Assembly (NCBI RefSeq): GCF_022179405.1
Contig: NZ_BPQT01000030.1
Location: 1-64,000 of the forward strand
Direction of reading: 5' to 3'
DNA: 64,000 bases
From: Methylobacterium marchantiae
GTDB lineage: Bacteria > Pseudomonadota > Alphaproteobacteria > Rhizobiales > Beijerinckiaceae
Shown: positions 28,089 through 36,769 of the stretch, piece after piece
How the letters are laid out: the number at the start of each line of letters is the position of its first letter
How positions within the stretch are numbered: the first letter of the stretch is position 1
Translations under genes and position numbers: made by a program
Notes under the pieces: model-generated
Seen by the model: the letters and a program-made list of their open reading frames with translations, nothing else
Told to the model about the DNA's origin: nothing
Databases searched by the model: none

Positions 28089-29318
28089 TCAACGGTCGAG
28101 GTCGGGTGATGTCGCCGGGACCAGCGGTGGCAGGCGCGAGAGATGGAGGGCGATGCCGAGCGCCACCCCGTAGAGGCCGCCGAAGAAGGCGACCACGCCG
28201 GCCCAGCCGGAATGGGCGAAGAACCACCCGCCGGCGGTCCCCAAGACCGAGGAGCCGAGATAGTACATGCACAGGTAGATCGACGAGGCCTGGGCCCGGT
28301 CGCGCAGGGCCCTCCGCCCGATCCAGGAACTCGCCACGGAATGGGCGCCGAAGAAGCTCACCGTGACCACGACGATGCCGGCGATGATGAGGGGGAGCCG
28401 CTCGGACAGGGTCATGAGGATGCCGGCGAGGCCGAGGAGGATCGCCAGCCACAGCACCTTCCTCCGCCCGAACCGGCTGGCGATCTCGCCGGTCGCGGCC
28501 GAACTGAACGTGCCGGCGAGATAGACCACGAAGATCGCGCCGATGGCCGTCTGGCTGAGGTTGTAGGGCGGATCGAGCAGGCGGAAGCCGACGTAGTTGT
28601 AGACGCTGACGAAGCCGCCCATGAGCAGGAACGCCTCGGCGAACAGCCAGGGCAGGCCGGGATCGCGGAAATGCTGGCCGAACGTGCCGGGCACCTGGCG
28701 CCAGCGCATCCGATTGGCGAGGAAGCGCCGCGAGGGCGGAAGTCCCCGCCAGAACAGGATGGCGGCGAAAAGCGCCAGGACACCGATGGTCCCGAGCCCG
28801 ATGCGCCACGACGCATGGTCGGTGATGATGCCGGCGAGCAGCCGGCCGACCATGCCGCCCATGGCGTTGCCGCCGATGAGGAGCCCCATGGACAGGCCGA
28901 TGGCGCGGCCGTCCATCTCCTCGCTGAGATAGGCCATGGCGACGGCGGGCAGGCCGCTCGCGGCAAGGCCCGTCAGGGCGCGCAAAGCCAAGAAGCCGTG
29001 CCAGCTCGGGACGATGACGGCGATGAGCGTGAGGATCGCCGAGGCGAACAGGGAGGCGACCATGATCGGCTTGCGGCCCCACACCTCGGAGAGCGGGCTG
29101 ACCACGAGGAGGGCCAGGGCCAGCATCGCGCAGGGGAGCGAGAGGGACAGGCTGCTCTCGGCCGGAGAGACGTGGAATTGATCGGCGAAGACCGGCATCA
29201 GCGGCTGCACGCCGTAGAGCACGGCGAAGGTGGAGAAGCCCGCCGCGAACAGGGCTAGCGTGGTCCGACGGAAGATCGGCGTCCCCGCCGTGATCAGGCG
29301 GTCGCTCTCCTCTTCCAT
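28089..29318 (-). CDS. MFS transporter (AraJ/YnfM-like exporter)
   Basis: 409 aa with twelve predicted membrane helices. The MFS motif between helices 2 and 3 is SPLSEVWGRKPIM, and the matching motif in the second half is GEIASRFGRRKVLW. It resembles the YnfM/AraJ group of drug and sugar exporters; the substrate is unknown. The ATG at 29318 was preferred over those at 29327 and 29396 because AAGGAG lies 10 nt upstream of it. Confidence 0.88.
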   Translation of the reverse strand: MEEESDRLITAGTPIFRRTTLALFAAGFSTFAVLYGVQPLMPVFADQFHVSPAESSLSLSLPCAMLALALLVVSPLSEVWGRKPIMVASLFASAILTLIAVIVPSWHGFLALRALTGLAASGLPAVAMAYLSEEMDGRAIGLSMGLLIGGNAMGGMVGRLLAGIITDHASWRIGLGTIGVLALFAAILFWRGLPPSRRFLANRMRWRQVPGTFGQHFRDPGLPWLFAEAFLLMGGFVSVYNYVGFRLLDPPYNLSQTAIGAIFVVYLAGTFSSAATGEIASRFGRRKVLWLAILLGLAGILMTLSERLPLIIAGIVVVTVSFFGAHSVASSWIGRRALRDRAQASSIYLCMYYLGSSVLGTAGGWFFAHSGWAGVVAFFGGLYGVALGIALHLSRLPPLVPATSPDLDR

Positions 29319-29472
29319 GCTCGCCATTCTCCTTGGTCGTCGCGCTCGCCGTGCGGGCGAGGCGGCATCTCGGTTCGGGGATCGTCGGGGAAGCACGGAA
29401 CGGCGCGGGCCGCACCCCTCTTTCGAGACATGCGGCCCGTGACGTCACGACAATGCGGTCGGATCGGCTCCC

Positions 29473-31545
29473 TCAGCGCGGGGGCGGCGCGGCCTCGCTC
29501 TGCTGCTGGATCAGCGGCGTGATGCGACGCACCGTGACCCGGCGGTTCTCCCTGGCGGCTTCCTGGGTGTTCACCTTCAGGGCCTGCTCGCCATAGCCCT
29601 GGGTGGTGAGGTTCTCCGGCGGAACCTGGAAGTTCTGGCTGAGCACCGTCGCCACCGACTGGGCGCGGCGATCAGAGAGCGACAGGTTGTCGACCTCGCT
29701 GCCCACCGCATCGGTGTAGCCCTCGATGAGGAACACTTCCTGCGGGTTGGCCTTCACCGCCTGGTTGATCGCCGCCGCGATGTTGCCGAGCCGCGATGCC
29801 TGATCCGGCGTCACGTCGAACGATCCCGAATCGAAGGTGATCGTATCGATGTCGACGCTGCGCATCCGGGCACGCAGCTGCGGGCTGTACCGCACCTGAT
29901 CGAGAGTGTAGCGCCGGTCAACCGCAGTCACCGGCGGTGCGGACAGGGCCTCGTAGACCTGCCGCTCGTCGGCGCCTTCATAATTCACCACGTAGCGGTC
30001 GCGGGGGATGCGGATATCCGGCGGCGGCAGATCGACCACGTCCTCATAGATCGGGCGCTGCGGTCCGCCGAAACCATTATCGATGATCACGACCTCGCGG
30101 CCGTCGCGGAAGCGACGCGAACGACGGACGAGACGGCCGTCATCGTCCACCACCGTGACGATCTGGATACCACCCGGACGGTCGAGATAGGTGATCGTGT
30201 CGCCGCCACGGCGCTCGCTGCGATAGGCGCCGCGATCGAGGTAGCGGAAGCGCTCGTTCTCGTCGTGCCGGATGAAGTAATTGTCGCGGTCGCGCACGAT
30301 GATGCGGCCCGGCTCGCGGATGTAGGTGCGGCCGCCTTCGCTGAATTCGCGTCGGTCGCGACGGACCTCGTCGTAGCTGCGGACGTCGTCGCCACGGAAG
30401 CCGCCCTCGACATAGCCGGGACGACCCGGACGGTTGAAGCCGTCGCGGCGGTCACGCTCATCCCTGCGCTCGAACGCATCGCGGCGCTCGCGGTCGCGAC
30501 GGTCGATCTCTCCACGACGCTCCGGATCGACACCTGCCGGCGGGACCGCGGCGGGCGGGGGTGCCCGGTCGGTGGTGGTCGGACCGGTGATGACGCCGGG
30601 CTTGTTCTCGTCCGCGCCACGCTTGTCGGGGCCGCGATCGTTCCGGTCCTGCCTGTCCTGCGCCTGACCCGGCGGGACGAACGGCTTTCCCGGGACGCCC
30701 GGACGGGCATTGGGCGCCGGCTTGGCGTCGGGAGCTTTCGGCTCGGGCGACCTCGCATTCGGCGGAGCATCCGCCGGAGGACGCCGGGCCGGGTCAGTCC
30801 TGTCGCCACGGTCGGGCTTGTCGCTGCGGTCGGGCCGGGTGTCGCGGTCGGGCCTCTCGCCACGCTCGGGCTTGGTATTCGCGTCGGGCTTGTCGCTGCC
30901 GGCGGGCTTGCCGGGCTTCTCGCCGCGGTCGGGCCTCTCGCCGCGGTCCGGACGGGCGGGACGATCGGGCGTCGCATCGCGCTCCGGCGCTGCCGGGCTG
31001 CGCTCGCGGGGGGCAGGTGCCTCCTTCTCTGTGGGCTTGGGGGCGGGCGCGTCGGGAGTGCGATCGCGGGCAGCCGGAGGTGTCGGCCGCTCGGCCGGAG
31101 CACGATCGGGTCTGTCGGGGCGCTCGGGTCGATCGGGCCGCTCCTGGCGATCGGGCCGCGCAGGACGCTCCGCCGGCGCCGGCTGCTCACGGGCCGGGGC
31201 TCGCTCCTGGCGCGGCTCGGGTCGCTCGGGGCGCGCAGGACGTTCCGCCGGCGCCGGCTGCTCACGGGCCGGGGCCCGCTCCTGGCGCGGCTCGGGCCGT
31301 TCGGGGCGCTCCGCTCTCTCGGGCCGTTCGGCACGTTCCGGACGTTCCGCTCTCTCCGGTCGGCCAGCGCCACCGCGCGGTCCGTCGCCACCGCCGCGGG
31401 GATCCGCCTTTTCGCCGCCTGGACCGGCCTGGGCCATCAACATCGGGCCCGGTTCAGCCGTGTCCGGCCTCGCCGACAAGGGCCCTGAAAGGACCAGAGC
31501 CGGCAGCATCGTGCCGGTCAGGAAGAGCAGGCGGGTGGTCCGCAT
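29473..31545 (-). CDS. OmpA-family outer-membrane protein with long Pro/Arg/Glu-rich repeat region
   Basis: 690 aa. A signal peptide (about 1-25) is followed by some 350 residues of low-complexity sequence rich in Arg, Pro, Glu, Asp and Ala, including repeated RPERAE units and a perfect-looking tandem duplication of 25 residues around EPRQERAPAREQPAPAERPA. A central region (about 380-530) is rich in Arg/Asp with IYEDVVDLPPPDIRIP. The C-terminal OmpA domain (about 575-675) has FLIEGYTDAVGSEVDNLSLS and RAQSVATVL for peptidoglycan binding. It should tie the envelope to the cell wall, with a flexible linker in the periplasm. Length is likely to vary between strains through repeat slippage. Confidence 0.88.
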   Translation of the reverse strand: MRTTRLLFLTGTMLPALVLSGPLSARPDTAEPGPMLMAQAGPGGEKADPRGGGDGPRGGAGRPERAERPERAERPERAERPERPEPRQERAPAREQPAPAERPARPERPEPRQERAPAREQPAPAERPARPDRQERPDRPERPDRPDRAPAERPTPPAARDRTPDAPAPKPTEKEAPAPRERSPAAPERDATPDRPARPDRGERPDRGEKPGKPAGSDKPDANTKPERGERPDRDTRPDRSDKPDRGDRTDPARRPPADAPPNARSPEPKAPDAKPAPNARPGVPGKPFVPPGQAQDRQDRNDRGPDKRGADENKPGVITGPTTTDRAPPPAAVPPAGVDPERRGEIDRRDRERRDAFERRDERDRRDGFNRPGRPGYVEGGFRGDDVRSYDEVRRDRREFSEGGRTYIREPGRIIVRDRDNYFIRHDENERFRYLDRGAYRSERRGGDTITYLDRPGGIQIVTVVDDDGRLVRRSRRFRDGREVVIIDNGFGGPQRPIYEDVVDLPPPDIRIPRDRYVVNYEGADERQVYEALSAPPVTAVDRRYTLDQVRYSPQLRARMRSVDIDTITFDSGSFDVTPDQASRLGNIAAAINQAVKANPQEVFLIEGYTDAVGSEVDNLSLSDRRAQSVATVLSQNFQVPPENLTTQGYGEQALKVNTQEAARENRRVTVRRITPLIQQQSEAAPPPR
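31158..31307. repeat. Tandem 75-bp duplication within the OmpA-family gene
   Basis: The stretch 31158-31232 is repeated at 31233-31307 with only a few changes, keeping frame (25 codons). Flanking hexapeptide-coding repeats (RPERAE) continue to about 31360. Such a structure is prone to slippage and would lengthen or shorten the linker without breaking the frame. Confidence 0.85.
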
Positions 31546-31773
31546 CGATGGTCACTCACAAACGTTGTCGAGGCCATCGGAACCGGATGGAGCCGAGATG
31601 GTTCCGGATTCATTCGCGGCACATCCGTCCGCGACCGCCCTGTCAGGTCGGTGAGCGGCTGTGCGATGAACACTTAATCCCGTATTGCCAGTAGGTTAGG
31701 TGAGCGTCGCGAGACCTGTCGGCGAAATCGCGGACAGATCCGTTGTTTTCACTCCACCACCCGCAACACCCGA

Positions 31774-32802
31774 TCAGGGCGCGGTGACCCTCGCCGGTAC
31801 GGCGATCATGTTCGGGGCGATGATGCGAACGCTCGGACGTTCGTCGCCGCCGGCTGATGCCGATGTCGCGGCGATGGCGGCATCGGTAGCGGCACCGTCG
31901 CGTGTCACGCCGGCATCGGAGACGACGGCTCCATTGCGGCTCGCCGCATCGGCGGCGATGACGGCCGCGGTCTTGTCGGCGCGTCCGGCGAGGGTCACGC
32001 GCACTTTCGGACGCGACATCGCCTCGGCCTGCATCGGCGTGACGAAGATGTCGCCCTTGTGCCGGACGAGCATGCTCTCGGCCTTCACGAGGGATTGCGC
32101 CCAGGTCTGGTTGGCCTTCTTGCACGAGCAATCCGGCGTGAAGCTCTTCTGGAACTTGAACGCGTTGGCGAGGGAGACATAGGCCCGGCTGCCCTTGATC
32201 GACGCGGCCTGTTTCAGGCCGTCATCGCCGTGGGGCATCGAATAGGCCACGGCCTCGGTGCCGGGGCAGAGCGCCTGGCACAGGTCGTTCGCGCCCTCAC
32301 GGCCCTCGGGCAGGTTGTTCATCGGGAAATACGCGCCGTCGCAGGTCCTGACGCAGACCACCTGCGGTCCGCCCCGGCCCCGCTGCTCGGCCACGATTCC
32401 GTCGACGATCCGCGGGCCGGTATCGGCGCAGGAGGAGGCGATGGCCGCGGTGAGCTGTCGCCGGCGGGCGGCGGTGACCTCGCCGTTCTCCGCGCCGTAG
32501 CCAGCCTGGAGGGCCCGGATGCGCTGCTCGACCGCGCCGCATTGCGGCGGGCGCGAATCGAAGAAGAGGAACTTGCCGCCCTCGCAGCTGAGGGTGCGGT
32601 AATAGGCTTCGAGCCGGCCGATCTCGTTCTGGAGCGCCCGGGCGGTGTTCGCGCCGTCGCTCAGATTGGCAAGTTCGTAGCGGTATCGCTGGCATTGGGC
32701 GCTGGGCGCCTGCGCCTGCACGGCCGTGCCGAACGCGATCGCAGCCATGGCTGCGCCGAGCGTTGCGACGAGCTTGCGGATCTGTGGGAGGATCAGCGGC
32801 AT
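31774..32802 (-). CDS. DUF2865 domain secreted protein
   Basis: 342 aa. A signal peptide (LVATLGAAMAAIAFGTAVQAQA) is followed by a helical region with Cys residues and the DUF2865 core VCVRTCDGAYFPMNNLPEG with further Cys in CQALCPGTEAV and CSCKKANQTWAQSL. The family is restricted to Hyphomicrobiales and has no known function. Its Cys content and export suggest disulfides in the periplasm. An Ala/Asp-rich tail of about 70 residues follows the domain. Confidence 0.85.
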   Translation of the reverse strand: MPLILPQIRKLVATLGAAMAAIAFGTAVQAQAPSAQCQRYRYELANLSDGANTARALQNEIGRLEAYYRTLSCEGGKFLFFDSRPPQCGAVEQRIRALQAGYGAENGEVTAARRRQLTAAIASSCADTGPRIVDGIVAEQRGRGGPQVVCVRTCDGAYFPMNNLPEGREGANDLCQALCPGTEAVAYSMPHGDDGLKQAASIKGSRAYVSLANAFKFQKSFTPDCSCKKANQTWAQSLVKAESMLVRHKGDIFVTPMQAEAMSRPKVRVTLAGRADKTAAVIAADAASRNGAVVSDAGVTRDGAATDAAIAATSASAGGDERPSVRIIAPNMIAVPARVTAP

Positions 32803-32950
32803 GGCCTATCTGAAACGGGTGTGAAGCTTTGCGGTTCCGGCCCTCGGATAGGGTACGGAACATTACATTTGCAAACGGTGTCTAACCGCCCTCGCCGAGA
32901 GGCGACAGTGTTCCCACATGCGCATCGACCAACTTGAGGGGAATGGTGTG

Positions 32951-33490
32951 ATGATGTGGCTTCGTAGTCTCACAGGTCGGGTGGCGGCGGCGGGTCTGGC
33001 GGCTCTCGTGGTGAGCGGGACGGCGGTTCGCGCCGACGATGCGGATCGGATTTTCGACAAGTCCACCGTCTGGCGTCCGCTCACCCCGAACGACAAACTG
33101 GTGGTCTACGGCATCGACGATCCCGAGGTCGCCGGTATCGCCTGCTGGTACACGCAGCCCGAGAAGGGCGGGATCAAGGGGACGCTCGGCCTCGCCGAGG
33201 ACGTGTCCGACATCTCCCTGGCGTGCCGGCAGGTCGGCCCGGTGACGTTCAAGAATCCGAAGGACAAGCTGCAACAGGGTGCGGTCGTGTTCAGCGAGCG
33301 TCGCTCGCTGATCTTCAAGTCCATGCAGATCGTCCGCGGCTGCGACGCCAAGCGCAACACGCTGATCTACATGGTCTATTCCGACAAGGTGATCCAGGGA
33401 TCGCCCAAGAACTCCACCTCCGCGGTCCCGCTGATGCCCTGGGGAACCACCGAGGCGCCGCCTCGCTGCAGCGATTTCTTCAAGGGCTGA
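32951..33490 (+). CDS. creA: CreA family periplasmic protein
   Basis: 179 aa from the ATG at 32951, which follows GAGGGGA by 7 nt and starts a signal peptide (LTGRVAAAGLAALVVSGTAVRA). The rest matches CreA: GIDDPEVAGIACWYTQPEKGG, DISLACRQVGP and the Cys-ending PRCSDFF. CreA is widely conserved but its role is unknown; in E. coli it only shares a locus name with the creBCD system. It is divergent from the DUF2865 gene. Confidence 0.9.
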   Translation: MMWLRSLTGRVAAAGLAALVVSGTAVRADDADRIFDKSTVWRPLTPNDKLVVYGIDDPEVAGIACWYTQPEKGGIKGTLGLAEDVSDISLACRQVGPVTFKNPKDKLQQGAVVFSERRSLIFKSMQIVRGCDAKRNTLIYMVYSDKVIQGSPKNSTSAVPLMPWGTTEAPPRCSDFFKG

Positions 33491-33538
33491 TCCTGCCGGC
33501 CGCGCCGTCCGATCCGCGTCACGGCCCTGCGGGACCCG

Positions 33539-33569
33539 GTCCTCGCAGAGACCCGATCCTTGCGAGGAC
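33539..33569. terminator. Hairpin between convergent creA and small secreted-protein gene
   Basis: GTCCTCGCA (33539-33547) and TGCGAGGAC (33561-33569) form a perfect 9-bp stem with a 13-nt loop, followed on the plus strand by TTCAGTCTTTG. It lies 49 nt past the creA stop and 19 nt past the stop of the convergent gene, so it may terminate both. Confidence 0.55.
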
Positions 33570-33587
33570 TTCAGTCTTTGCAGCGAC

Positions 33588-33935
33588 TCAGTCTTTGCAG
33601 GTGATGCGGATCGGCGGCTCGACGGTCTTGGCCGCCGGGACCTGCTCGATGGCACCGGTATATTCGTCGGCGGCGGCGATCCCGAAGGAGCCGGCCACGG
33701 CAAACCCTTGCGCCTCGCACCAGGCATCGGCCACGACCTGACCGCACGAACCGCTGCCCGCCGCTAGGCACTCGCCGACGCCGTAGCCCTCGGCCGCGGG
33801 AATCAGGAAGGTCTTCTCGACCTGACCCGGTGCCCGCGCGGGGCTCTCGCCGTCACCGACGGCCAGTGCGGCGGAGGAAATCAGGGCGAAGGCGCAGAGA
33901 GCGCCGAGACCGGCAGCCGAGCGTCGCATGGGCAT
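33588..33935 (-). CDS. Small secreted protein of unknown function
   Basis: 115 aa. A signal peptide (MPMRRSAAGLGALCAFALISSAALA) is followed by about 90 residues with five Cys (GECLAAGSGSCGQ, DAWCEAQGF and a final ITCKD). The Cys pattern suggests a disulfide-stabilised periplasmic protein. The DAWCEAQGF element recalls a few Hyphomicrobiales secreted proteins, but no named family is recognised. The ATG at 33935 was chosen because it begins the signal peptide. The last codons are repeated just past the stop (13-bp direct repeat at 33571-33583 and 33588-33600). Confidence 0.7.
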   Translation of the reverse strand: MPMRRSAAGLGALCAFALISSAALAVGDGESPARAPGQVEKTFLIPAAEGYGVGECLAAGSGSCGQVVADAWCEAQGFAVAGSFGIAAADEYTGAIEQVPAAKTVEPPIRITCKD

Positions 33936-34278
33936 GACCTTGATGGCAGGATTCGCGGATGGAGGATTCGCGTTTGGGAAAATCTCGGCGGCGTCGGTAA
34001 ACAAACCCTTTCCAGGTCGTCGCGACGTTGACCGAAACTCCTCCGGCGTCGTTCTCGAATTCATCACCGTTTTGGGTTAGCGCAGTTGGTCGGAAGGGTC
34101 CGTCGCCTCCGTGCAACACGGTCGGCGCTTGGCATCCGGTCCATCCGGTCACCGCGATTCCCGGGCGAACCCCTCGCGAATCGCAAAAGCTGATCGGTTC
34201 TCGGAGTTTAGGGCTTGGGGGCCGGCGGCATCCGCGGAGGCGGCGCGGTCCCGGGCCGAGGTGACGAAAGACGGTTTC
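33936..34278. other. Intergenic region upstream of cysS
   Basis: 343 nt between divergent genes. A 10-bp direct repeat AGGATTCGCG occurs at 33948 and 33963. A TTGACC at about 34028 is a possible -35 element without a convincing -10 partner. A tRNA-like D-arm (GCGCAGTTGGTCGG near 34080) has no acceptor, anticodon or T arm. No gene is seen. Confidence 0.5.
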
Positions 34279-35661
34279 ATGGCGCCGATGTTGCGGCTCT
34301 ACAACACGCTGACCCGCGAGAAGGCGCCGTTCGCGCCGATCGATCCGACGCATGTGCGGATGTATGCCTGCGGGCCGACGGTCTATGACGCCGCCCATAT
34401 CGGCAATGCCCGGCCGATCATCGTCTTCGACCTGCTGTTCCGGCTGCTGCGCCACCTCTACGGCGAGGCGCACGTCACCTATGCCCGCAACGTCACCGAC
34501 GTGGACGACAAGATCAACGCCCGCGCCGCCGAGCGCGGCATCACCATCCGCGACCTCACCGACGGGACGCTCGCCGCCTTTCACGGCGACATCCGCGACC
34601 TCGGCGTGCTGATGGCCGAGGATGTGAACGTGGCGGGCGAGCGCCCGCGCTTCGTCGAGCCCCGCGCCACCGACCATATTTACGAGATGCACGCGATCAT
34701 CGACGGGCTGGTGACGGCGGGCCACGCCTATGTGGCGGAGGGGCATGTCCTGTTCGACGTGCCGTCGACGCCCGATTACGGCGCACTCTCGAAGCGGCCC
34801 CTCGACGAGATGGAGGCCGGCGCGCGGGTCGAGGTGGCGCCCTACAAGCGCTCGCCCCTCGACTTCGTCCTGTGGAAGCCCTCGAAACCCGGCGAGCCGT
34901 CATGGCCTTCGCCGGCCGGCATCGCCGAACCGGGGCGTCCGGGCTGGCACATCGAGTGCTCGGCGATGTCGTGGAAGCACCTGGGCAGGACCTTCGACAT
35001 CCATGCCGGCGGCATCGACCTGATCTTTCCCCATCACGAGAACGAGGTCGCCCAGTCGCGCTGCTGCTTTGGCACCGATGTCATGGCCAATGTCTGGCTC
35101 CATAACGGATTCCTCCAGGTGGAGGGGCAGAAGATGTCCAAATCGCTGGGCAACTTCATCACCCTGCGCGAGGTGCTGAAGGACTGGCCGGGCGAGGTCG
35201 TGCGCCTCGCCATGCTGAAGACGCATTACCGCCAGCCGATCGACTGGACCGTTCGCGGTCTGGAAGAGGCGGCACGGATGATCGATCGCTGGTACGACAT
35301 CGTCGGCGACGTCGCCGCGGGATCCGAGGCTCCCGCCGCCGTGGTCGAACCGCTCCTCGACGACCTCAATACCGCCGCGACGCTCGCCGAACTGCATCGC
35401 CTCGAAGACCCGGCGTCGCTGAAGGCCGGCGCGGGCCTGCTCGGCCTGCTCGGACGGACGAAATCCGCGCGCGACGACAGTGCCATCGCCGCGGCGGGCG
35501 TCGACGTGGCGGCGGTGGAAGCCGCGATCGAGGCACGTCGTGCCGCCCGCGCCGCCAAGGACTGGCCGGCCTCCGACCGCGCCCGCGACGCGCTCGCCGC
35601 CATGGGCGTCGCCGTCAAGGACAACAAGGACGGCACCACCACCTGGAGTGTGGTGCCATGA
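34279..35661 (+). CDS. cysS: Cysteine--tRNA ligase
   Basis: 460 aa, the normal length. The zinc-binding Cys31 (YACGPTVYD), the HIGH motif HIGN (40-43), the second zinc site ([10 protein letters not shown] and HHENEVAQS) and KMSKS (285-289) are all present. The enzyme charges tRNA-Cys in the cytoplasm. The ATG at 34279 is preferred; another at 34288 (MLRLYN) is equally close to the family start. The stop overlaps the start of the PIN-like gene by 4 nt (ATGA), so the two share an mRNA. Confidence 0.96.
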   Translation: MAPMLRLYNTLTREKAPFAPIDPTHVRMYACGPTVYDAAHIGNARPIIVFDLLFRLLRHLYGEAHVTYARNVTDVDDKINARAAERGITIRDLTDGTLAAFHGDIRDLGVLMAEDVNVAGERPRFVEPRATDHIYEMHAIIDGLVTAGHAYVAEGHVLFDVPSTPDYGALSKRPLDEMEAGARVEVAPYKRSPLDFVLWKPSKPGEPSWPSPAGIAEPGRPGWHIECSAMSWKHLGRTFDIHAGGIDLIFPHHENEVAQSRCCFGTDVMANVWLHNGFLQVEGQKMSKSLGNFITLREVLKDWPGEVVRLAMLKTHYRQPIDWTVRGLEEAARMIDRWYDIVGDVAAGSEAPAAVVEPLLDDLNTAATLAELHRLEDPASLKAGAGLLGLLGRTKSARDDSAIAAAGVDVAAVEAAIEARRAARAAKDWPASDRARDALAAMGVAVKDNKDGTTTWSVVP

Positions 35662-36278
35662 TCGCCCCCTCGGACCGGCAGCCCATCGTCGTGGCCGATG
35701 CGGGGCCTCTGATCCGGCTCGCCGCAGCGGGCATCCTCGATACGCTGCGCGGTCTCAACCGGCGGATCGTATTGGTGGACCGGGTCGAGGAAGAAGTGGT
35801 CGGCGACCTCTCCAAGCCCTTTGCTGCCGAGATCGCCGCCTGGATCGATGGCCTCGGCGAAGCCGCGCTCCGGGTCGAGACCGTGGTCGGCATCGGTGTC
35901 GCGGCCCTGCGCGCCCGGCCGCGGACTCCAGCAGGGGATGCCTTGCTGAAGTCCGCCCTGCGCGATTCCGGCGAGCAGGCGCTACGCGAGTTCGTGGCGC
36001 ATTGGCACCCGACCGAGGCGAGTTCGGCGGTCGTGCTTTACGAAGATCGGAAGGTCGCGACCCTCTTCCTCGACGTGGAGTTCCCCGTGACGCTGATGAC
36101 GACACGCGCCTTCGTGGCGACGGTGACGCGCTGGGGCATCAATCAGGACGCGATCGCCGCCCTTGAAGCCATTTCCGGTCTCTATGACATGAAGCCGGCC
36201 CTCGTCGGTGAGATCGACCCGAGCCAGCCCGGCGACCTGCGGACGTTGCCGCAGCCGATTCTACCGATCCGAACTTGA
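35658..36278 (+). CDS. PIN-domain-like protein, coupled to cysS
   Basis: 206 aa. The N-terminal [17 protein letters not shown] is the first strand and helix of a PIN nuclease, with Asp15 as the first metal ligand. Candidate later acidic residues are Glu in GEQALREFV and Asp in [13 protein letters not shown] proteins are Mg2+-dependent RNases found in toxins and in RNA processing. No antitoxin gene precedes it. Its ATG overlaps the cysS stop codon, so it is co-translated with a housekeeping synthetase, which argues against a free-standing toxin-antitoxin module. The function is unknown. Confidence 0.7.
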   Translation: MIAPSDRQPIVVADAGPLIRLAAAGILDTLRGLNRRIVLVDRVEEEVVGDLSKPFAAEIAAWIDGLGEAALRVETVVGIGVAALRARPRTPAGDALLKSALRDSGEQALREFVAHWHPTEASSAVVLYEDRKVATLFLDVEFPVTLMTTRAFVATVTRWGINQDAIAALEAISGLYDMKPALVGEIDPSQPGDLRTLPQPILPIRT

Positions 36279-36430
36279 CCGGCCGTCTCCCCGCCCTTGA
36301 CGGGCGGTATGAACCTATACCGATTCGTTCCCCGTCAAGAGAGACGCCAGATCCCCCCTTCGGCAGGAAAACCGACCCGAAATAGAAAACATAGTTTCAT
36401 CTAAGCCGCCCGAGATGCAAGGATGGTGGC

Positions 36431-36769
36431 ATGACGAACGAACGCTCGGCCCATGCTCCCTTCGAGGTTTCGGAGGGTCTTCGCGAGATCGGGCAGTCCA
36501 TCAGGGCCGCGCGACTGCGACGACGTCAGCTCGCATCCGACCTCGCGTCCCGCGTTGGGGTATCCCTCCCGACATTGCGCAAGCTCGAGAAAGGCGATCC
36601 TTCGGTGTCGCTCGGCGTCTTCGCCAGGGCCGTCTGGACCCTCGGCCTGTTCCCGGCCGTCCGGCGCGCGGTCAGTCCCGAGAACGATCACCTGGCCGCG
36701 GCCATCGAAACCAGCCGCCTTCCCAGCCGTGCGCGTCGCCCGCGCGACGTGAACCTCGATGACCTCTGA
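36431..36769 (+). CDS. hipB: XRE-family helix-turn-helix protein, HipB-like antitoxin
   Basis: 112 aa. A helix-turn-helix of the XRE/Cro type spans about residues 17-75 (IGQSIRAARLRRRQLASDLASRVGVSLPTLRKLEKGDPSVS). The gene overlaps the HipA-like gene by 11 nt, the usual HipBA order and overlap. HipB proteins bind an operator in front of their own operon together with HipA and keep the kinase inactive. AT-rich DNA with short inverted elements (around 36380-36400) precedes it and may be the operator. Confidence 0.85.
   Translation: MTNERSAHAPFEVSEGLREIGQSIRAARLRRRQLASDLASRVGVSLPTLRKLEKGDPSVSLGVFARAVWTLGLFPAVRRAVSPENDHLAAAIETSRLPSRARRPRDVNLDDL

Noticed and set aside
34070-34105. tRNA-like start (GCGCAGTTGGTCGG) upstream of cysS.
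   Set aside because: Only a D-arm-like piece is present; no anticodon stem, T arm or acceptor stem can be paired.
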